Assembly: GCA_900109485.1 (NCBI GenBank)
Contig: FOAY01000012.1
Location: forward strand, 103,907 to 167,906
DNA length: 64,000 bases
Origin: Kosakonia sacchari
GTDB taxonomy: Bacteria > Pseudomonadota > Gammaproteobacteria > Enterobacterales > Enterobacteriaceae
Direction: 5' to 3'
The translations under genes were made by a program, and so were the position numbers. This document shows, one piece after another, positions 32,484-45,131 of the stretch (positions are counted from its first letter, which is position 1; each line of letters begins with the position of its first letter). The notes beneath the pieces are model-generated. The model ran no database searches, was not told the DNA's origin, and saw only the letters and a program-made list of their open reading frames with translations.

Positions 32484-32488
32484 AGCGA

Positions 32489-33421
32489 TTACCCCAGCTC
32501 ACGCAGGCGGTGGGCCATTTTACGGAAAAAGGAATCCTGGCTTTCGTCACGATCGGTTTTCCCGGTCACGACAACGGTCGCGGTCGTGCCCGCAGGCCAG
32601 AGATTTCCCGGCTGTTTGTCGAGGCGAATACGTACCGGCACGCGCTGGGCCAGACGCACCCATTCCAGGTTGGAATCGATGGTTGCCATCCCTTTGCTGT
32701 CGTTGCTGCTGCTGGAGTTGGTCACACCAGCGGCAATACTGTCCACCGTGCCTTTCAGCACCCGGTTACTGCCGAGCGGCGTGATCTCCGCCCGGTAGCC
32801 AGGACGAACGCCTTCGAGTTTGGTCTCTTCCATATAAGCCAGAATATAGAAGGAGTTCTGTTTCACCAGCGCCACAGCGGTGGAACCGCGGGTAATAAAC
32901 TCACCGGCGTAAACATTCAGGTTGGTGACCCAGCCATCAGCCGGCGCGCGGATGATGGTGCGCTCCAGATCGAGTTTCGCCAGGTCGCGAGCCGCTTGCG
33001 CTTTCGCCAGCTGATGCATCGCCGTTTGCAGTATGTTGTTCGCCTGGTCGATCTCTTCGCGCGACATCGCCTGTACGCCCAACTGGTTACGACGTCCGGC
33101 CTCGCGGCGCTTCTCGTTGACCAGTGCATCATAATAAGCAACATCCGCCTCATCTTCTGCCAGCGCTTTCTGGTAGCGGGGCTGATCGATGGTGAACAGC
33201 ACTTGCCCCTCTTTTACCAGTTGGTTGTCATGCACGTTGACCGAAGTCACCAGCCCGGTGACATCCGGCGCAATGGCAACCACATCTGCGCTGAAGCGCG
33301 CATCGCGCGTCCAGGGAGATTCGGTGTAATAGACCCAGGCGCGGAAAATTGCGATGAACGCCAGGATAACCAGAACGACCGTAATAGCGGTACGGGAGAT
33401 ATTTCTTGTTAGTGTTTTCAC
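32489..33421 (-). CDS. aaeA: AaeA, aromatic acid efflux pump, periplasmic adaptor
   Basis: AaeA is a membrane-fusion protein that links AaeB to the outer membrane. It has one N-terminal membrane helix (about residues 12-30), a barrel-sandwich lipoyl domain ([30 protein letters not shown] region), a helical hairpin and a beta-barrel. The start is a GTG at 33421, preceded by GAGGT at five bases; this gives 310 residues, as in E. coli, whereas the frame is open 30 codons further upstream. Confidence 0.95.
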   Translation of the reverse strand: MKTLTRNISRTAITVVLVILAFIAIFRAWVYYTESPWTRDARFSADVVAIAPDVTGLVTSVNVHDNQLVKEGQVLFTIDQPRYQKALAEDEADVAYYDALVNEKRREAGRRNQLGVQAMSREEIDQANNILQTAMHQLAKAQAARDLAKLDLERTIIRAPADGWVTNLNVYAGEFITRGSTAVALVKQNSFYILAYMEETKLEGVRPGYRAEITPLGSNRVLKGTVDSIAAGVTNSSSSNDSKGMATIDSNLEWVRLAQRVPVRIRLDKQPGNLWPAGTTATVVVTGKTDRDESQDSFFRKMAHRLRELG

Positions 33422-33428
33422 TTCGACC

Positions 33429-33632
33429 TCAAACAAACAGACGCGACAGCAGATAAAACAAGCAGCAGTACAGCGCAGTATTAAATAACGCAGGATGCCA
33501 GACGAAATCATAGATTCCGGTGGGGATCAGCACCCGTCGTACCAGCCAGAAAATCGCCAGTGATAAAATCAATTCGAAAAAAATCGGTGGGAACGACAAA
33601 CCGAACACCACGATTACGGGAAACAGACTCAT
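33429..33632 (-). CDS. aaeX: AaeX, small membrane protein of the aae operon
   Basis: AaeX is a 67-residue protein with two hydrophobic segments (about 5-30 and 47-65) and the conserved [19 protein letters not shown] loop. Its role is unknown; it is always first in aaeXAB. The ATG at 33632 is chosen because it begins [20 protein letters not shown], the family start. aaeA follows after seven bases. Confidence 0.93.
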   Translation of the reverse strand: MSLFPVIVVFGLSFPPIFFELILSLAIFWLVRRVLIPTGIYDFVWHPALFNTALYCCLFYLLSRLFV

Positions 33633-33774
33633 GTTGACCTTGATTCGAGAACAAGCAGGTGAAATTGTTTTTACGTCACCGCAGGAATAGGACAAGGAGT
33701 GCCAGGGCGAGAGTGACGTGAATATTCTTCAGAGATAGTATATTAACGTAACTGTTATGCTGTTATCTATATTG

Positions 33775-33790
33775 TGTGATCTAAATCACT
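33775..33790. promoter_or_regulatory. CRP-like palindrome in the aaeX-aaeR divergent region
   Basis: TGTGA-TCTAAA-TCACT matches the CRP consensus TGTGA-N6-TCACA at nine of ten core bases. It stands 18 bases before the aaeR start and 142 before aaeX. It could act on either gene. The rest of the 176-bp region should also hold AaeR sites, which I could not delimit. Confidence 0.5.
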
Positions 33791-33808
33791 TTTAAGTAAG
33801 AATGAATA

Positions 33809-34732
33809 ATGGAACGACTAAAACGCATGTCGGTGTTTGCCAAAGTGGTGGAATTGGGTTCATTTACCGCCACCGCCCGACAGCTGGAAATGAGCGTTTC
33901 GTCCATCAGCCAGACGGTGGCGAAACTGGAAGATGAATTACAGGTCAAGCTGCTAAACCGCAGCACACGTAGCCTGGGGCTGACCGAAGCCGGAAAAATT
34001 TACTATCAGGGATGCCGTCGCATGCTGCATGAAGTGCAGGATGTTCACGAGCAACTTTACGCTTTCAACAATACGCCGATTGGCACACTGCGCATTGGTA
34101 GTTCTTCAACCATGGCGCAAAATGTGCTGGCAAAAATGACGGCAGAGATGCTGAAAGAGCATCCGGGGTTGACCGTTAACCTGGTAACCGGCATCCCGGC
34201 GCCGGATCTGATCGCCGACGGGCTGGACGTGGTGATCCGCGTCGGCGCACTGCAGGATTCCAGCCTCTTCTCCCGCCGCCTTGGCGCGATGCCGATGGTG
34301 CTCTGCGCGGCGAAAAACTATCTTGCCCAATATGGCGTGCCGGAAAAACCCACCGACCTGGCAAATCATTCGTGGCTGGAATATAGCGTCCGTCCGGATA
34401 ACGAATTTGAACTGATCGCGCCAGAAGGGATCTCAACGCGGTTGATCCCGCAGGGACGTTTTGTCACCAACGATCCGATGACGCTGACGCGCTGGCTGAC
34501 CGCCGGTGCCGGGCTGGCTTATGTCCCGCTGATGTGGGTGATCGATGAGATCAACAGCGGCCAGCTGGAGATCCTGCTGCCGCGCTATCAGTCCGATCCG
34601 CGCCCGGTTTATGCGCTGTATACGGAAAAAGATAAGCTCCCGCTGAAAGTGCAGGTCTGTATTAACTACATGACGGAATATTTTATTGAAGTGGCGAAGG
34701 TGTATCAGGGAATGCAGGGGCGCAGTGCCTGA
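33809..34732 (+). CDS. aaeR: AaeR, LysR-type activator of aaeXAB
   Basis: AaeR activates aaeXAB in response to aromatic carboxylic acids. The 307-residue protein has an N-terminal winged helix-turn-helix (residues 1-60; GSFTATARQLEMSVSSISQTVAKLE) and a periplasmic-binding-like effector domain from about residue 90. It is transcribed divergently from aaeX, the classic LysR arrangement, across 176 bases. Confidence 0.93.
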   Translation: MERLKRMSVFAKVVELGSFTATARQLEMSVSSISQTVAKLEDELQVKLLNRSTRSLGLTEAGKIYYQGCRRMLHEVQDVHEQLYAFNNTPIGTLRIGSSSTMAQNVLAKMTAEMLKEHPGLTVNLVTGIPAPDLIADGLDVVIRVGALQDSSLFSRRLGAMPMVLCAAKNYLAQYGVPEKPTDLANHSWLEYSVRPDNEFELIAPEGISTRLIPQGRFVTNDPMTLTRWLTAGAGLAYVPLMWVIDEINSGQLEILLPRYQSDPRPVYALYTEKDKLPLKVQVCINYMTEYFIEVAKVYQGMQGRSA

Positions 34733-34740
34733 GCAGGTAA

Positions 34741-34766
34741 TCCTCTCCCCGCAGGGAGAGGATTTT
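34741..34766 (+). terminator. Likely terminator of aaeR
   Basis: TCCTCTCCC (34741-34749) pairs with GGGAGAGGA (34754-34762) around CGCA, followed by TTTT. It lies eight bases past the aaeR stop, five bases from the convergent tldD end. Confidence 0.8.
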
Positions 34767-34771
34767 AACGA

Positions 34772-36223
<1,452 letters not shown>

Positions 36224-36301
36224 TTACTCATCGTTGCCGCCACATCGGGCAATAAAAAAAGCGATACAAGGAGCTTGAGGCAATTCGCCGATGCCGTCAA
36301 A

Positions 36302-39300
36302 TCATTGCGTTTTGTCCGTGCGCGGCTGGCGCAGGACTTCGTTAATCTGCGGCTGATCGACCGGGCCAGTAATGCGGTAGCGCAGAATAGAGACTTTATT
36401 CCATAGCGGCCCCAGCACTTTACTGGCGGCAAACACTGCCGCGCCTACGATCGGGTTGACGGCGAAAGCGGCCGCCACGCCTACGGTTGCCGAAATTTCC
36501 GGGGCCACTACCGCTTCAACATCCAGCTCGCGGCGTACCAGATCGACCGAACCTTTCATTGCGATATCCGCTTCCAGCCCGTCCACCAGCGTATCGTCGC
36601 TGTGCAGAACGCCATCTTTGATCCATGCGGTGCTGCGGATCGAATCAAACCAGAACCCTTCACTGCTGAAGGTATCGCTAAAATCGAAGCGCAGTTTGCG
36701 CAGTAGCGCATCGACGCTGAACAAGCGCAACACCTGACCCGCATGACCAGTGCTGATATCGGTGATCTGCCCTTTCCCCAGCCGCGTACGCAGAATGCCG
36801 TTCAGCGACTCTTCCTGCGGCTGCCACGGCGGGCTGCGCCAGTGCAGGTCGTAGTTGATATCGAAAGAGGCGTCGCGTACCGGCGTCGGCACGCCAAAGA
36901 AACTCATTGCTGAATCAAGTTTCTCACCGCGCAGCACGCCTTTCAGCGAGGTGCGTTCCGCCCCTTCCCGGTTCACCCATTCGCCGTCTGCCGTCAGCCG
37001 CGCGGTGCCGCTGTCCACCAGGCCGTTCGCCAGCGTCATCGTATCGCCATTAATCGAGAAATCACCGTCGATGCGGCCATATTTTTGCCCCCACAGCCAG
37101 CATTCAGCACAGCGCAACTGCAAATCCGGCCAGCCGGTAAAATCAATACGGGTTTTGCCGCGCAGCAACGTCGACGGCGACGAAATATCATCATCATTCG
37201 GCTGCGTATTCGACGGATTGTAATAGAGGTAACGAATGGCCGCCTGCCACGGCGCATTATCGCGCAGCGTCAGCGTACCGCTAATTTCCCGCGCCTGCGC
37301 CTCAATGGTCGAGCCGGAAAGCTGCGGCTGCGAGACGATACTCAGGTTATTCCACTGCTGCCCGCCCAGCGTCAGCGCTGGCGTGCGTAACGTGATGCTG
37401 GAGGGGAAACTCGTTGAATTACTGACATTATTCGCCACGCCCTTGCGGAACAGCGCCAGCCACTGCGCGCCGTTCATCGCGGGGAGATTCAGCTCCAGCC
37501 CGGCCTGTTCCGGCAATGGCGGAAGGGTGCGGCTATCCGACGCCCAGATCCCACGATCGAGCGTAAGTTTATTGTTAAGCAGCCAGCGGCTGTTGAAGTG
37601 ATTATTGCTACCGGCGTTGCCGGTCAGCGCAAAACTACGCAGATCGCCATCCACTTTTAGTTTTACCGGCAGCGCCTTACCTGCGGCTTTATCCAGCGGC
37701 GGCGGCAAGGTGCTGGCGATGTTACTCAGATCGCCATCAATATTGACCTTGTAGGTCGCACCGCCGCGATGCGGCAGTTCGACACCAACATCCCCTTTCC
37801 ACGCCACGCTGCCACCGAGCGCAGACTCAAGTTGTGCGGGTAATACGCCCGTGCGCGCTGGCTGCCAGTTGCCGTTGAGATTGACCGCAACCTGGTACGC
37901 TTTATCGCCTTCGGTAGTGGAAAAATCGAGGTTCAGCGGCTGATTAAACCAGGTCGCCTGTAACGGCTCGCTCTTCAGGGTGCCATTATCGAAACTGAAT
38001 TTGCCGCTGAGGTTTTTCAGCGTGCTGTTGAGCGGCTTGATAAACAGGCTGTTGTTACGCAGCGCCACATCGCCTTTGGCGACGGTCATCTCACCATCCA
38101 GCGGAATATCAAGATGTAAGCGAGCGCTTACGTCGCCATCAAGTTGCAGCTCATCCAGCGCGCTGGCCAGCGTATCGTGCAGCGGCGTCTCTTTGAAATA
38201 GGGGCCAACTGCTTTGCCAGGGCCGTTAATATCGGCATCGATCAGCAGCTTCTCTTTTTCGTAATCCGGAATAACCGCGGTCAGATTGCTGGCGGTCACG
38301 CCGCCGAGGGCTGCCTTATCGCTTTTCATCCATAGACCGTCATTGAGGAAATCCAGCTCGATATCCAGATTTTGCAGCGCCGGCCAGTCAGGCTGAAAAG
38401 CAAAGGTCGCATTGCGCAGCGGCACCAGCACTTCAAACTGACCTTCATTGTGCTTATAGGGGAATAAGTGCGGGTTACCGCCGTACACCAGCGTAGCATC
38501 CTGCGCCTGCCCGCCTTTAATGGCGGCGCTGAGATACGACACCAGCGCTTTGCCCATCAGGTTTTGTGGGAAGTAGCGCCAGGACTGCCCGGCGTCGGAA
38601 ACATCGATCCCCGCCAGAATGCCAAGCCAGGGTTCATCATCCTGCGGCTGGAGATAACGGAAACCGCCGTGCGCATGTAGCGCGTTCGCCTGCACATCAA
38701 TGTTATGCCCATCAAGCTGGAAGCCATGTTCGTTCTTTTGCCAGTTCAGCGTGGCGTCCGCTTGCTCAATCTCCAGCGGCGCCGGGAACACGCCGACGTA
38801 CGGCATTTTCGCCTGCGACACGGCGCCCGTTAAGCGCCCGTCAGCGAGGCTGCCTTCCAGCTTGCCGCTGAAATGTTCGACGCCCGGCAACAACTGCCAC
38901 TGTTTCCAGCGGATATCTTTCCACTGTGCCTGGAAACGCGTTTTGTCGGCTGCCTGCAGCGGGATATCCAGCGCCAGTTGCTCCAGCGAACCTTCCGGCT
39001 GCATGGTGCGCCAGATGTCGTACAGGGACGGCGAGATCTTCTGCGCAATCGGCAGCAGCCCTTCCAGCCCGCTCAGCTCAAGGTTGTTGGCGCGAACGCG
39101 TAATTCATCGCTGCGAACGCCGTTCACTCCGCCCGCTTCCTGCGCCGGAACCCAGGCGAAACTCAGCGCGCCCTGCGGCCATGCGCGGTCATCAATAGCG
39201 ATACGTGTTACCGGCACATCAAACTGCCAGCCTTGCTGTTGACGGGAAACATGAACAGTCAGGTTATCGACCGTCAAACGATGGGTGGTTGCCTGCTCTC

Positions 39301-40114
39301 CCTGCCAGCTTGCGCCGCCTTTTTTCAGCCACGCATCGCCGCTTTCCACCACGCCTTTATTCAGCGTCATCCAGCCCTCAAGACTAAAACGGGCAGAATC
39401 AAGCGCCACGTTGTCCTGCATCCATGTGCCGAGCCACGGTTTAACATCGATATCATCGGCTTGCAGCCAGACACGGCCATTATTCAGCAGCCCGTTGTCG
39501 TCGCGGAGATCCATCCGAACCTGCATCACACCGTGCTGCCCGGTCAGGCTCGAGAGACTGACTTGCCCCTCGGCGCGGTGACGATCGTTGCCGTTAAGCC
39601 AGGTCAGCTGCGGGATCGCCAGTTCGGCGCGTTGGCCGGAAAGCGTCAGAAAACTGACGCGGCTGTCGCGAAGATCGAAATGATCGAACTGGCGTAAGAA
39701 GAGATCGCTGATGCGATCGCTGGCAATCGGCTCACCGTTGTTATTCCGTTGCAACGGCGTATTGGTGCGCGCGACCAGTTGATAAAAGGTGAGATTACGG
39801 AACTGCCAGCGCAGATGCAGCAGGCTCTGCCAGACATCCAGCGCCAGCGTCACGCGCTTAACGGAAAGATCGCCGCCATCATTCAGGCGGGCTTTGATAT
39901 CGCGCACTTCCAGCTCAGGGCCGAAATTCTCCCAGCGCGCCTGCAACTGGCTGGCCGAAACCGGAATGCCGGTTTGCGCCGTGATGCGCGTCAGGATCTC
40001 CTCGCGCCAGTTATCCAGGTGCGGCAACACCAGGCGCAAACCGCTCACCAGCAGCGCCGCGATAACAATCAGCGTCGCCCCTGTAAGCAGCAATATCCCC
40101 GGCAGTCGCCTCAC
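36302..40114 (-). CDS. yhdP: YhdP, large AsmA-like envelope lipid transport protein
   Basis: YhdP is one of the AsmA-like proteins that bridge the periplasm and carry phospholipid to the outer membrane, with TamB and YdbH. The 1270-residue protein has one N-terminal membrane helix (about residues 7-29), long repeated beta-strand regions typical of a grooved beta-taco, and the C-terminal DUF3971/AsmA-like segment with a conserved hydrophobic AVNPIVGAAVFAASKVLGPLW. Its length is close to E. coli's 1266. It lies between rng and tldD. Confidence 0.94.
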   Translation of the reverse strand: MRRLPGILLLTGATLIVIAALLVSGLRLVLPHLDNWREEILTRITAQTGIPVSASQLQARWENFGPELEVRDIKARLNDGGDLSVKRVTLALDVWQSLLHLRWQFRNLTFYQLVARTNTPLQRNNNGEPIASDRISDLFLRQFDHFDLRDSRVSFLTLSGQRAELAIPQLTWLNGNDRHRAEGQVSLSSLTGQHGVMQVRMDLRDDNGLLNNGRVWLQADDIDVKPWLGTWMQDNVALDSARFSLEGWMTLNKGVVESGDAWLKKGGASWQGEQATTHRLTVDNLTVHVSRQQQGWQFDVPVTRIAIDDRAWPQGALSFAWVPAQEAGGVNGVRSDELRVRANNLELSGLEGLLPIAQKISPSLYDIWRTMQPEGSLEQLALDIPLQAADKTRFQAQWKDIRWKQWQLLPGVEHFSGKLEGSLADGRLTGAVSQAKMPYVGVFPAPLEIEQADATLNWQKNEHGFQLDGHNIDVQANALHAHGGFRYLQPQDDEPWLGILAGIDVSDAGQSWRYFPQNLMGKALVSYLSAAIKGGQAQDATLVYGGNPHLFPYKHNEGQFEVLVPLRNATFAFQPDWPALQNLDIELDFLNDGLWMKSDKAALGGVTASNLTAVIPDYEKEKLLIDADINGPGKAVGPYFKETPLHDTLASALDELQLDGDVSARLHLDIPLDGEMTVAKGDVALRNNSLFIKPLNSTLKNLSGKFSFDNGTLKSEPLQATWFNQPLNLDFSTTEGDKAYQVAVNLNGNWQPARTGVLPAQLESALGGSVAWKGDVGVELPHRGGATYKVNIDGDLSNIASTLPPPLDKAAGKALPVKLKVDGDLRSFALTGNAGSNNHFNSRWLLNNKLTLDRGIWASDSRTLPPLPEQAGLELNLPAMNGAQWLALFRKGVANNVSNSTSFPSSITLRTPALTLGGQQWNNLSIVSQPQLSGSTIEAQAREISGTLTLRDNAPWQAAIRYLYYNPSNTQPNDDDISSPSTLLRGKTRIDFTGWPDLQLRCAECWLWGQKYGRIDGDFSINGDTMTLANGLVDSGTARLTADGEWVNREGAERTSLKGVLRGEKLDSAMSFFGVPTPVRDASFDINYDLHWRSPPWQPQEESLNGILRTRLGKGQITDISTGHAGQVLRLFSVDALLRKLRFDFSDTFSSEGFWFDSIRSTAWIKDGVLHSDDTLVDGLEADIAMKGSVDLVRRELDVEAVVAPEISATVGVAAAFAVNPIVGAAVFAASKVLGPLWNKVSILRYRITGPVDQPQINEVLRQPRTDKTQ

Positions 40115-40168
40115 GCCTCTCTCCTTGTCAACCCAATCAGCCCCGCTCGTGCCGCAGCACGCTGCGCA

Positions 40169-41638
40169 TTACATCATGACTACGTCAAACTGCTCCTGAT
40201 TATAGAGCGGCTCGATTTGCACTTTTACCTGCTTGCCGACGAAGATTTCCACCTCGGCCAGCGCGTGCGACTCTTCGCCTTTCAGGGTTTCCGCTACCGC
40301 AGGTGAAGCATAGACCAGGAAGCGATCGGAATCGTAGGCATGGTGGACGCGAACGATCTCGCGCATGATCTCATAGCACACGGTTTCCACGGTTTTCACC
40401 GTTCCCCGGCCATGACAGGTGGGACATTCGTTGCACAGGACGTGCTCCACGCTCTCGCGCGTGCGTTTGCGGGTCATCTCTACCAGCCCAAGCTGGGAAA
40501 AACCGTTGATACTGGTTTTTACCCGATCTTTGCTCAGCGCCTGCTCCAGCGAATGCAGCACGCGGCGGCGGTGATCCTCATTATTCATATCAATAAAATC
40601 AATAATGATAATGCCGCCAAGGTTACGTAACCGTAGCTGGCGGGCGATCGCCTGAGTGGCTTCGATATTGGTGTTGAAGATGGTGTCATCGAGATTGCGA
40701 TGGCCGACAAATGCGCCGGTATTAATATCGACAGTGGTCATCGCTTCGGTTTGATCGATGATCAGATAGCCGCCCGATTTCAGTTCGACCTTACGCTCCA
40801 GCGCGCGCTGAATTTCGTTTTCCACATCGTAGAGATCGAAGATCGGCTGGCGGCCGCTGTAATGTTCCAGTTTGCTGGTCATTTCCGGAATGTATTCAGC
40901 CGTAAACTCAAGCAGCGCCTCAAAGGTCAGCCGCGAATCAACGCGAATACGATCCAGATGCGCATCGGCAAAGTCGCGCAGTACGCGCTGCGCCAGCGCC
41001 AGTTCGCCGTAGAGCTTGCAGCGCGTCTGCTGGCGCTTCTTGCGCTCCATCACTTTCGTCCAGACACGCTTAAGATAAGCGGCATCAGATGCGAGATCCT
41101 CTTCGCATACGCCTTCGGCGGCAGTACGAATAATAAAGCCGCCCTGCTCATCGCAGTAGCTGGCGACGACCTGCTTCAGGCGGTCGCGCTCGGCTTCACT
41201 TTCAATACGCTGGGAAACGCCAACGTGCGCCGCACCCGGCATAAACACCAGATAGCGGGACGGCAGTGTAATGTCTGTGGTGAGGCGCGCACCTTTGGTG
41301 CCGAGCGGATCTTTGACCACCTGCACCATCAGATCCTGCCCCTGGCGAACCAGTTCGGAGATATCGCGAACGGTAAAGTTTTTCTGCTCTTCCCCGGCGA
41401 CGCATTCGGTGTGCGGCATAATGTCGGAGGCGTGTAGAAACGCCGCCTTTTCCAGACCAATATCTACAAAAGCCGCCTGCATACCCGGAAGTACCCTGCT
41501 GACCCGACCTTTGTAGATATTGCCTACTATCCCGCGCCGTGCTTCGCGCTCGATGTGAATTTCCTGAAGAATACCGCCGTCAATATAGGCGACGCGTGTT
41601 TCCGATGGTGTAACGTTGACCAACAATTCAGCCGTCAT
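40169..41638 (-). CDS. rng: Rng, ribonuclease G
   Basis: RNase G matures the 5' end of 16S rRNA and degrades some mRNAs. The 489-residue protein has an N-terminal S1 domain (about 39-128), RNase H-like and catalytic regions with metal-binding aspartates (TVDINTG and IIIDFIDM), and the zinc-link cysteines CPTCHGRG. An upstream in-frame ATG adds six residues, but AAGGAAGAG before the ATG at 41638 and the family start MTAELLVN favour the shorter form. It overlaps yhdE by 11 bases. Confidence 0.96.
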   Translation of the reverse strand: MTAELLVNVTPSETRVAYIDGGILQEIHIEREARRGIVGNIYKGRVSRVLPGMQAAFVDIGLEKAAFLHASDIMPHTECVAGEEQKNFTVRDISELVRQGQDLMVQVVKDPLGTKGARLTTDITLPSRYLVFMPGAAHVGVSQRIESEAERDRLKQVVASYCDEQGGFIIRTAAEGVCEEDLASDAAYLKRVWTKVMERKKRQQTRCKLYGELALAQRVLRDFADAHLDRIRVDSRLTFEALLEFTAEYIPEMTSKLEHYSGRQPIFDLYDVENEIQRALERKVELKSGGYLIIDQTEAMTTVDINTGAFVGHRNLDDTIFNTNIEATQAIARQLRLRNLGGIIIIDFIDMNNEDHRRRVLHSLEQALSKDRVKTSINGFSQLGLVEMTRKRTRESVEHVLCNECPTCHGRGTVKTVETVCYEIMREIVRVHHAYDSDRFLVYASPAVAETLKGEESHALAEVEIFVGKQVKVQIEPLYNQEQFDVVMM

Positions 41639-42221
41639 GATTATCTCTTCCTTCACGCAGTGCGTTAAAATTGCTCAGCAATTCCCAGGTTTCCACCAGC
41701 GGTAAACCCACAACGGCATGATAACTACCGTTAATTTTCCTGACGAAACACCCACCCAGCCCCTGAATGCCGTACGCGCCGGCTTTATCCAGCGGTTCTT
41801 TGCTTTCGACGTAGGCGGCAATATCCTTTTCTGATAACACTCTGAAGGTCACTTCTGTTTCCACCAGACAATCGAGCAGGTGCTGGCGATCGGCCAGCGC
41901 CACAGCAGTCATGACCTGGTGTGTTTGCCCGGAAAGCAGACGTAGCATACTGGCAGCATGCGAGGAGTCTTTCGGTTTTTCAAGCACTTCACCATTAAAT
42001 ATCACAATCGTGTCTGCACCTAACACCGGCAGATCGCGCGGCACCATCGCTACGCCCGCCAGCGCCTTCTCACGCGCAAGGCGCAGAACGTACTGCCGCG
42101 CGCTTTCTTGCGGCTGGCGTTGTTCTTCAATTCCCGGAACGATACGTTCGAAAGCCACACCCAATTGGGTGAGCAGTTCCTGACGACGGGGGGAGCCGGA
42201 AGCGAGCCAGATATCTGTCAT
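41628..42221 (-). CDS. yhdE: YhdE, Maf-like dTTP/UTP pyrophosphatase
   Basis: YhdE is a Maf-family house-cleaning nucleotide pyrophosphatase acting on dTTP, UTP and modified nucleotides. The 197-residue protein carries the N-terminal P-loop-like [11 protein letters not shown], the conserved [19 protein letters not shown], and [10 protein letters not shown]. Its stop lies inside the rng start and its own start lies eight bases after the mreD stop, within the mre-yhdE-rng cluster. Confidence 0.94.
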   Translation of the reverse strand: MTDIWLASGSPRRQELLTQLGVAFERIVPGIEEQRQPQESARQYVLRLAREKALAGVAMVPRDLPVLGADTIVIFNGEVLEKPKDSSHAASMLRLLSGQTHQVMTAVALADRQHLLDCLVETEVTFRVLSEKDIAAYVESKEPLDKAGAYGIQGLGGCFVRKINGSYHAVVGLPLVETWELLSNFNALREGRDNHDG

Positions 42222-42229
42222 AACAACCT

Positions 42230-42718
42230 TTATTGCACCGCAAACTGCTGGCGGATCTTACGCATTAACAGGAAGAGCCACGGCCAGAGCACGCCATTTA
42301 CGAGGCTGCTCCAGAAAATGTCGGGCTTGAACGAAACGTTAATGACCAGGAACTCAGCCCAGAAAACAATCACTTCGGTCGCCAGCGACAACAACATTAC
42401 CACCAGCGCCTGTTGCCAGAGCGCCAGATTACGGAATAACTGAAATTTCAGTGCAACCAGATAGGCGACAATGCTTAATGACAACGCACGAACGCCAAGG
42501 GTGGATCCGCTAATCAGATCCAGTATGGCACCCATAGCGAACCCCGTACCGACATTTACGCGGTGCGGGAGCGCCAGGATCCAGTAAAGCAGAATAAGCA
42601 GCACCCAGTTTGGCCGGTAAACAAGAATGTCGTCCGGCCAGGGCATGATTTGAAGCAACAGAGCAATGAAAAACGAGAGCCAGATAACCCAGCGCCCCTG
42701 GCTACGGTAACTTGCCAC
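42230..42718 (-). CDS. mreD: MreD, rod-shape determining membrane protein
   Basis: MreD is an inner-membrane component of the elongasome that works with MreC, MreB and RodZ. The 162-residue protein has about five hydrophobic helices, with [17 protein letters not shown] between them. The ATG shares its A with the mreC stop (TAATG), so translation is coupled. Confidence 0.95.
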   Translation of the reverse strand: MASYRSQGRWVIWLSFFIALLLQIMPWPDDILVYRPNWVLLILLYWILALPHRVNVGTGFAMGAILDLISGSTLGVRALSLSIVAYLVALKFQLFRNLALWQQALVVMLLSLATEVIVFWAEFLVINVSFKPDIFWSSLVNGVLWPWLFLLMRKIRQQFAVQ

Positions 42719-43716
42719 TATTGCCCTCCCGGAGAGAGTTGCGGCGGCGGCTGTGTAATACCGGTTGCCGGAGCAGGCATCGGCGCAGGCGGCCCCATCA
42801 CATCAGGCGAAGGCAGAACCTGCGGCATCATTTGCAGCAGACGTTCATTCGCCACGCGGTGCACATCTTCCGGCGTCCGTGGATTGGTACCGTTACGATC
42901 CGCTCCCCACAGCAACAACAGATAACGTAAACGTTGCAGACCCGCCGTCGGACGCGCCTGAATCACCGTGTACGCACGCTGCGTATCCAGTTTCACCGAT
43001 GAAACAACGGCAACCGGATATCCCTCAGGGAAACGACCGCCAAGACCGGAGGTAACCAGCACATCGCCCACGCGAATATCGGTGTTCGCTGGCAGGTGTT
43101 CCAGTTGCAGATCATCGGTACAGCCGTTACCGGCGGCAATCACGCGGATGTCGTTACGCAGAACCTGAATCGGCAATGCGTGCGTCGCATCGCAAATCAG
43201 CAGCACGCGGCTGGTCAGTTTCGCCACCGCAACGACCTGACCGACGACGCCTTTGTCGCTGATCACCGGTTGGCCTTCGTAAACGCCGTTTGCGCTGCCC
43301 TTATCGATGACAACCTGATCGCTGTACGGATCGTTCACCGTTGAGATCACCTGGGTCACCATCTTCTGCTCATCCTGACGCAGCGGCGATCCCAGCAGTT
43401 CACGCAGGCGCGCGTTCTCCTGTTTGTACTGACCTAACATCAGCAGTTCGCTGTTTTTCAGCAGCAGTTCCTGACGCAATGCCCGGTTTTCAAGCTCGAG
43501 TTGGTCGCGCGATGCCAGCGTTTGCGACACGCTGTCGAGTAATTCACGGGGACCGTTGGAAATAAAATAGAAGGGACTGACGGCAGTATCCATGTACGTT
43601 CTGATCTGGCTGAACGTACCGAGGCGGCTGTCGGCGATGATGACTCCAAGCGCCACCAAAACCGCCAGAAAAAGGCGAATCTGTAGCGACGGGCCACGGC
43701 TAAAAATTGGCTTCAT
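42718..43716 (-). CDS. mreC: MreC, rod-shape determining protein
   Basis: MreC is a periplasmic scaffold that activates PBP2-RodA in the elongasome. The 332-residue protein has one N-terminal membrane helix (about residues 12-30), a coiled coil (about 60-112), two beta-barrel domains containing the conserved ITSxxGxGxFP-type sequence (here [18 protein letters not shown]), and a proline-rich C-terminus. It is shorter than E. coli MreC (367 residues), losing mainly that low-complexity tail. Confidence 0.95.
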   Translation of the reverse strand: MKPIFSRGPSLQIRLFLAVLVALGVIIADSRLGTFSQIRTYMDTAVSPFYFISNGPRELLDSVSQTLASRDQLELENRALRQELLLKNSELLMLGQYKQENARLRELLGSPLRQDEQKMVTQVISTVNDPYSDQVVIDKGSANGVYEGQPVISDKGVVGQVVAVAKLTSRVLLICDATHALPIQVLRNDIRVIAAGNGCTDDLQLEHLPANTDIRVGDVLVTSGLGGRFPEGYPVAVVSSVKLDTQRAYTVIQARPTAGLQRLRYLLLLWGADRNGTNPRTPEDVHRVANERLLQMMPQVLPSPDVMGPPAPMPAPATGITQPPPQLSPGGQ

Positions 43717-43780
43717 AGGCTTTGCGTATTCTCAGGCCAGACAGAACCGGAGCGGGATATCACTCCGGTTCTGACGCGGA

Positions 43781-45131
<1,351 letters not shown>

